From: Thermoplasmatota archaeon
GTDB taxonomy: Archaea > Thermoplasmatota > Penumbrarchaeia > Penumbrarchaeales > Penumbrarchaeaceae
Reading direction: 5' to 3'
DNA: 5,463 bases
Assembly: GCA_030600725.1 (NCBI GenBank)
Contig: JAUVLN010000167.1
Location: 1-5,463 of the forward strand
A model generated the notes under the pieces. It made no database searches. It worked only from the letters and a program-made list of their open reading frames with translations, and was not told the DNA's origin. Shown here piece after piece: positions 5,370 through 5,463 of the stretch (position 1 is the first letter of the stretch; every line of letters starts with the position of its first letter). The translations under genes were made by a program, and so were the position numbers.

Positions 5370-5463
5370 ATTTCAGAAAATCCTGTTGGAACCACTCCAG
5401 ATAGTGATCCCTCTTCTAATAAGAACCTAGTAAGGATTAAGTAGGAGTTAATTCTTTTTATAG

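Noticed and set aside
1..5463. A new defence, mobile or CRISPR-like system
   Set aside because: No transposase, integrase, inverted terminal repeats, spacer-repeat pattern or defence motifs were found. The genes are core translation genes and exported proteins.

Overview
The window looks like archaeal chromosome, most likely from a euryarchaeal lineage related to Thermoplasmata. The direct evidence is an eS6 ribosomal protein gene overlapping an archaeal-type aIF2-gamma gene (with its zinc knuckle), a PIN-domain gene of the archaeal FCF1 type immediately downstream, TATA-box-like promoters, GTG/ATG starts, and heavy use of AGG/AGA and ATA codons. A gingipain-like (C25) exported peptidase would fit a protein-degrading sediment lineage such as Marine Benthic Group D/Thermoprofundales, but that placement is inference.

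Layout. Positions 1-666 (minus strand) hold the first 222 codons of a secreted Asp-box (BNR/sialidase-type) beta-propeller protein that runs off the left edge. Positions 667-908 form a divergent promoter region. Positions 909-3277 (plus strand) hold a compact four-gene translation cluster: an unrecognised 76-residue basic protein, eS6, aIF2-gamma (ATGA overlap with eS6) and an FCF1-like PIN protein (GTG start, 7 bases after aIF2-gamma). Positions 3274-5316 (minus strand) hold a 680-residue membrane-anchored C25-like cysteine peptidase, convergent with the PIN gene and sharing four bases with it at the stop codons. Positions 5317-5463 hold its probable promoter and no visible gene.

How the genes fit together. 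The central cluster serves translation: eS6 is a small-subunit protein, aIF2-gamma delivers initiator tRNA to the small subunit, and FCF1-type PIN proteins are linked to small-subunit rRNA maturation. In many archaea this block continues into RNA polymerase E', Spt4, eS24 and eS31 genes; here it stops at the PIN gene. It is flanked on both sides by genes for exported proteins that face it or diverge from it and are probably regulated separately.

No new defence system, mobile element, CRISPR array, tRNA or rRNA is visible. The points most worth a second look are the unrecognised 76-residue protein leading the cluster, a strong hairpin just before eS6, the C25-like peptidase with an apparently intact His/Cys pair, a Thr in place of Asn in the G4 motif of aIF2-gamma, the overlapping convergent stops, and a tandem 7-base repeat upstream of the peptidase promoter.
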